A stretch of DNA of 59,459 nucleotides from Hyphochytrium catenoides (taxonomy: Eukaryota; Sar; Hyphochytriomycetes; Hyphochytriales; Hyphochytriaceae), in contig FLMG01001949.1 of NCBI GenBank assembly GCA_900088475.1, forward strand, positions 8,341 through 67,799. The letters run 5' to 3'. Positions 59,120 through 59,459 of this stretch are shown here, piece by piece. Both the position numbers and the translations under genes were made by a program. The notes beneath the pieces are model-generated. The model saw nothing but the letters and a program-made list of their open reading frames with translations. It ran no database searches and had not been told where the DNA came from. Numbering within the stretch: the stretch's first letter is position 1; the number at the start of each line of letters is the position of its first letter.

Positions 59120-59459
59120 ATGGCTCCGAAAGCCAGGCGCAAAGCATCTGGCGCTAGCGCGACCACTTTGCAAGGTGCACGAGCCGCGACGATATTGGAG
59201 GAGATCTCTCGTTCTGGCGGGGCTCCTCCTGTGCTTATCTCTGAGCTCTACACCTTACTGCACAAAGAGCTAGGGGAAAGAAAAGTTATTGACCCAGAGT
59301 ATTTAGCGGCAGTAGCTCCAAGAGCATTAGAAACCTCTAAAAATTGTAAACGAGGGCCTTCAGGCAGGATACCAACTTATGGGTCCTACATTGATTGTAT
59401 GGTCAAAGAGAACACGGAGCCTCCCCAGCTTCTCTCTGCCTCAGCAGCTAGAGAAGTGG
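59120..59459 (+). CDS. Start of an unrecognised gene, truncated by right edge
   Basis: ATG at 59120 opens 113 codons without a stop to the window end. It begins MAPKARRKASGASATTLQGA, basic and Ser/Ala-rich, then a helical stretch ILEEISRSGGAPPVLISELY and LHKELGERKVIDPEYLAAVA. The rest includes KNCKRGPSGRIPTYGSYI. I recognise no family. Codon use and composition are like those of the confident genes. Confidence 0.6.
   Translation, partial: MAPKARRKASGASATTLQGARAATILEEISRSGGAPPVLISELYTLLHKELGERKVIDPEYLAAVAPRALETSKNCKRGPSGRIPTYGSYIDCMVKENTEPPQLLSASAAREV

Overview
This is nuclear DNA from a flagellated or ciliated unicellular eukaryote that I cannot name to genus. Genes are dense, sit on both strands and are split by short GT-AG introns, mostly about 50-100 bp. 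TAA, TAG and TGA all act as stops, so the code looks standard. Three genes are axonemal or ciliary (HYDIN, IFT140, a SHIPPO/PGP-repeat protein). The rest are eukaryotic core genes: mitochondrial RNA polymerase, TBC1D23, SEC20, DNA topoisomerase II, RDM1 and a membrane J-protein. Nothing looks bacterial, viral or plasmid-borne.

Layout. 85-13262 (-): HYDIN, colinear with the animal protein from near its N-terminus to roughly four fifths of its length, cut by the left edge. 14288-16640 (+): a zinc-ribbon protein with four copies of an ATYG..DVT..LFGDPCPG..K module. 17017-20827 (-): mitochondrial T7-type RNA polymerase with a targeting peptide. 22236-26179 (+): a TBC1D23 orthologue with PDZ, FN3 and SH3-like domains inserted before its C-terminal domain. 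26180-27764: gene-poor stretch with a decayed minus-strand reading frame. 27765-34687 (+): IFT140. 35430-37061 (+): ankyrin/TPR co-chaperone-like protein. 37962-39507 (+): SHIPPO/PGP-repeat protein. 39695-40556 (+): small ankyrin protein. 40628-42438 (-): SEC20 SNARE ending in KEEL. 43098-47378 (+): topoisomerase II, with a 58-bp run of N in its N-terminal extension. 47403-48482 (-): RDM1. 49003-50698 (+): multi-spanning J-domain protein. 51097-54171 (-): a long, low-complexity unknown protein. 54640-58778: gene-poor and pyrimidine-rich. 59120-end (+): start of an unrecognised gene.

How the genes relate. HYDIN (central-pair apparatus), IFT140 (retrograde IFT-A) and the PGP-repeat protein would all act in the flagellum. 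TBC1D23 and SEC20 act in Golgi/endosome and ER-Golgi traffic. TOP2 and RDM1 both touch DNA integrity and are convergent, with only 24 bp between their stops. Gene order probably reflects genome compaction, not operons. The most unusual items are the TBC1D23 fusion, which also keeps both GAP finger motifs; the four-module zinc-ribbon protein; the SEC20 long lumenal tail with a KDEL-like end; and the inverted tail arrangement of TOP2 (long N-terminal tail, almost no C-terminal tail). Exon joins quoted here were worked out by eye from splice consensus, reading phase and remembered family sequence, not from transcripts.
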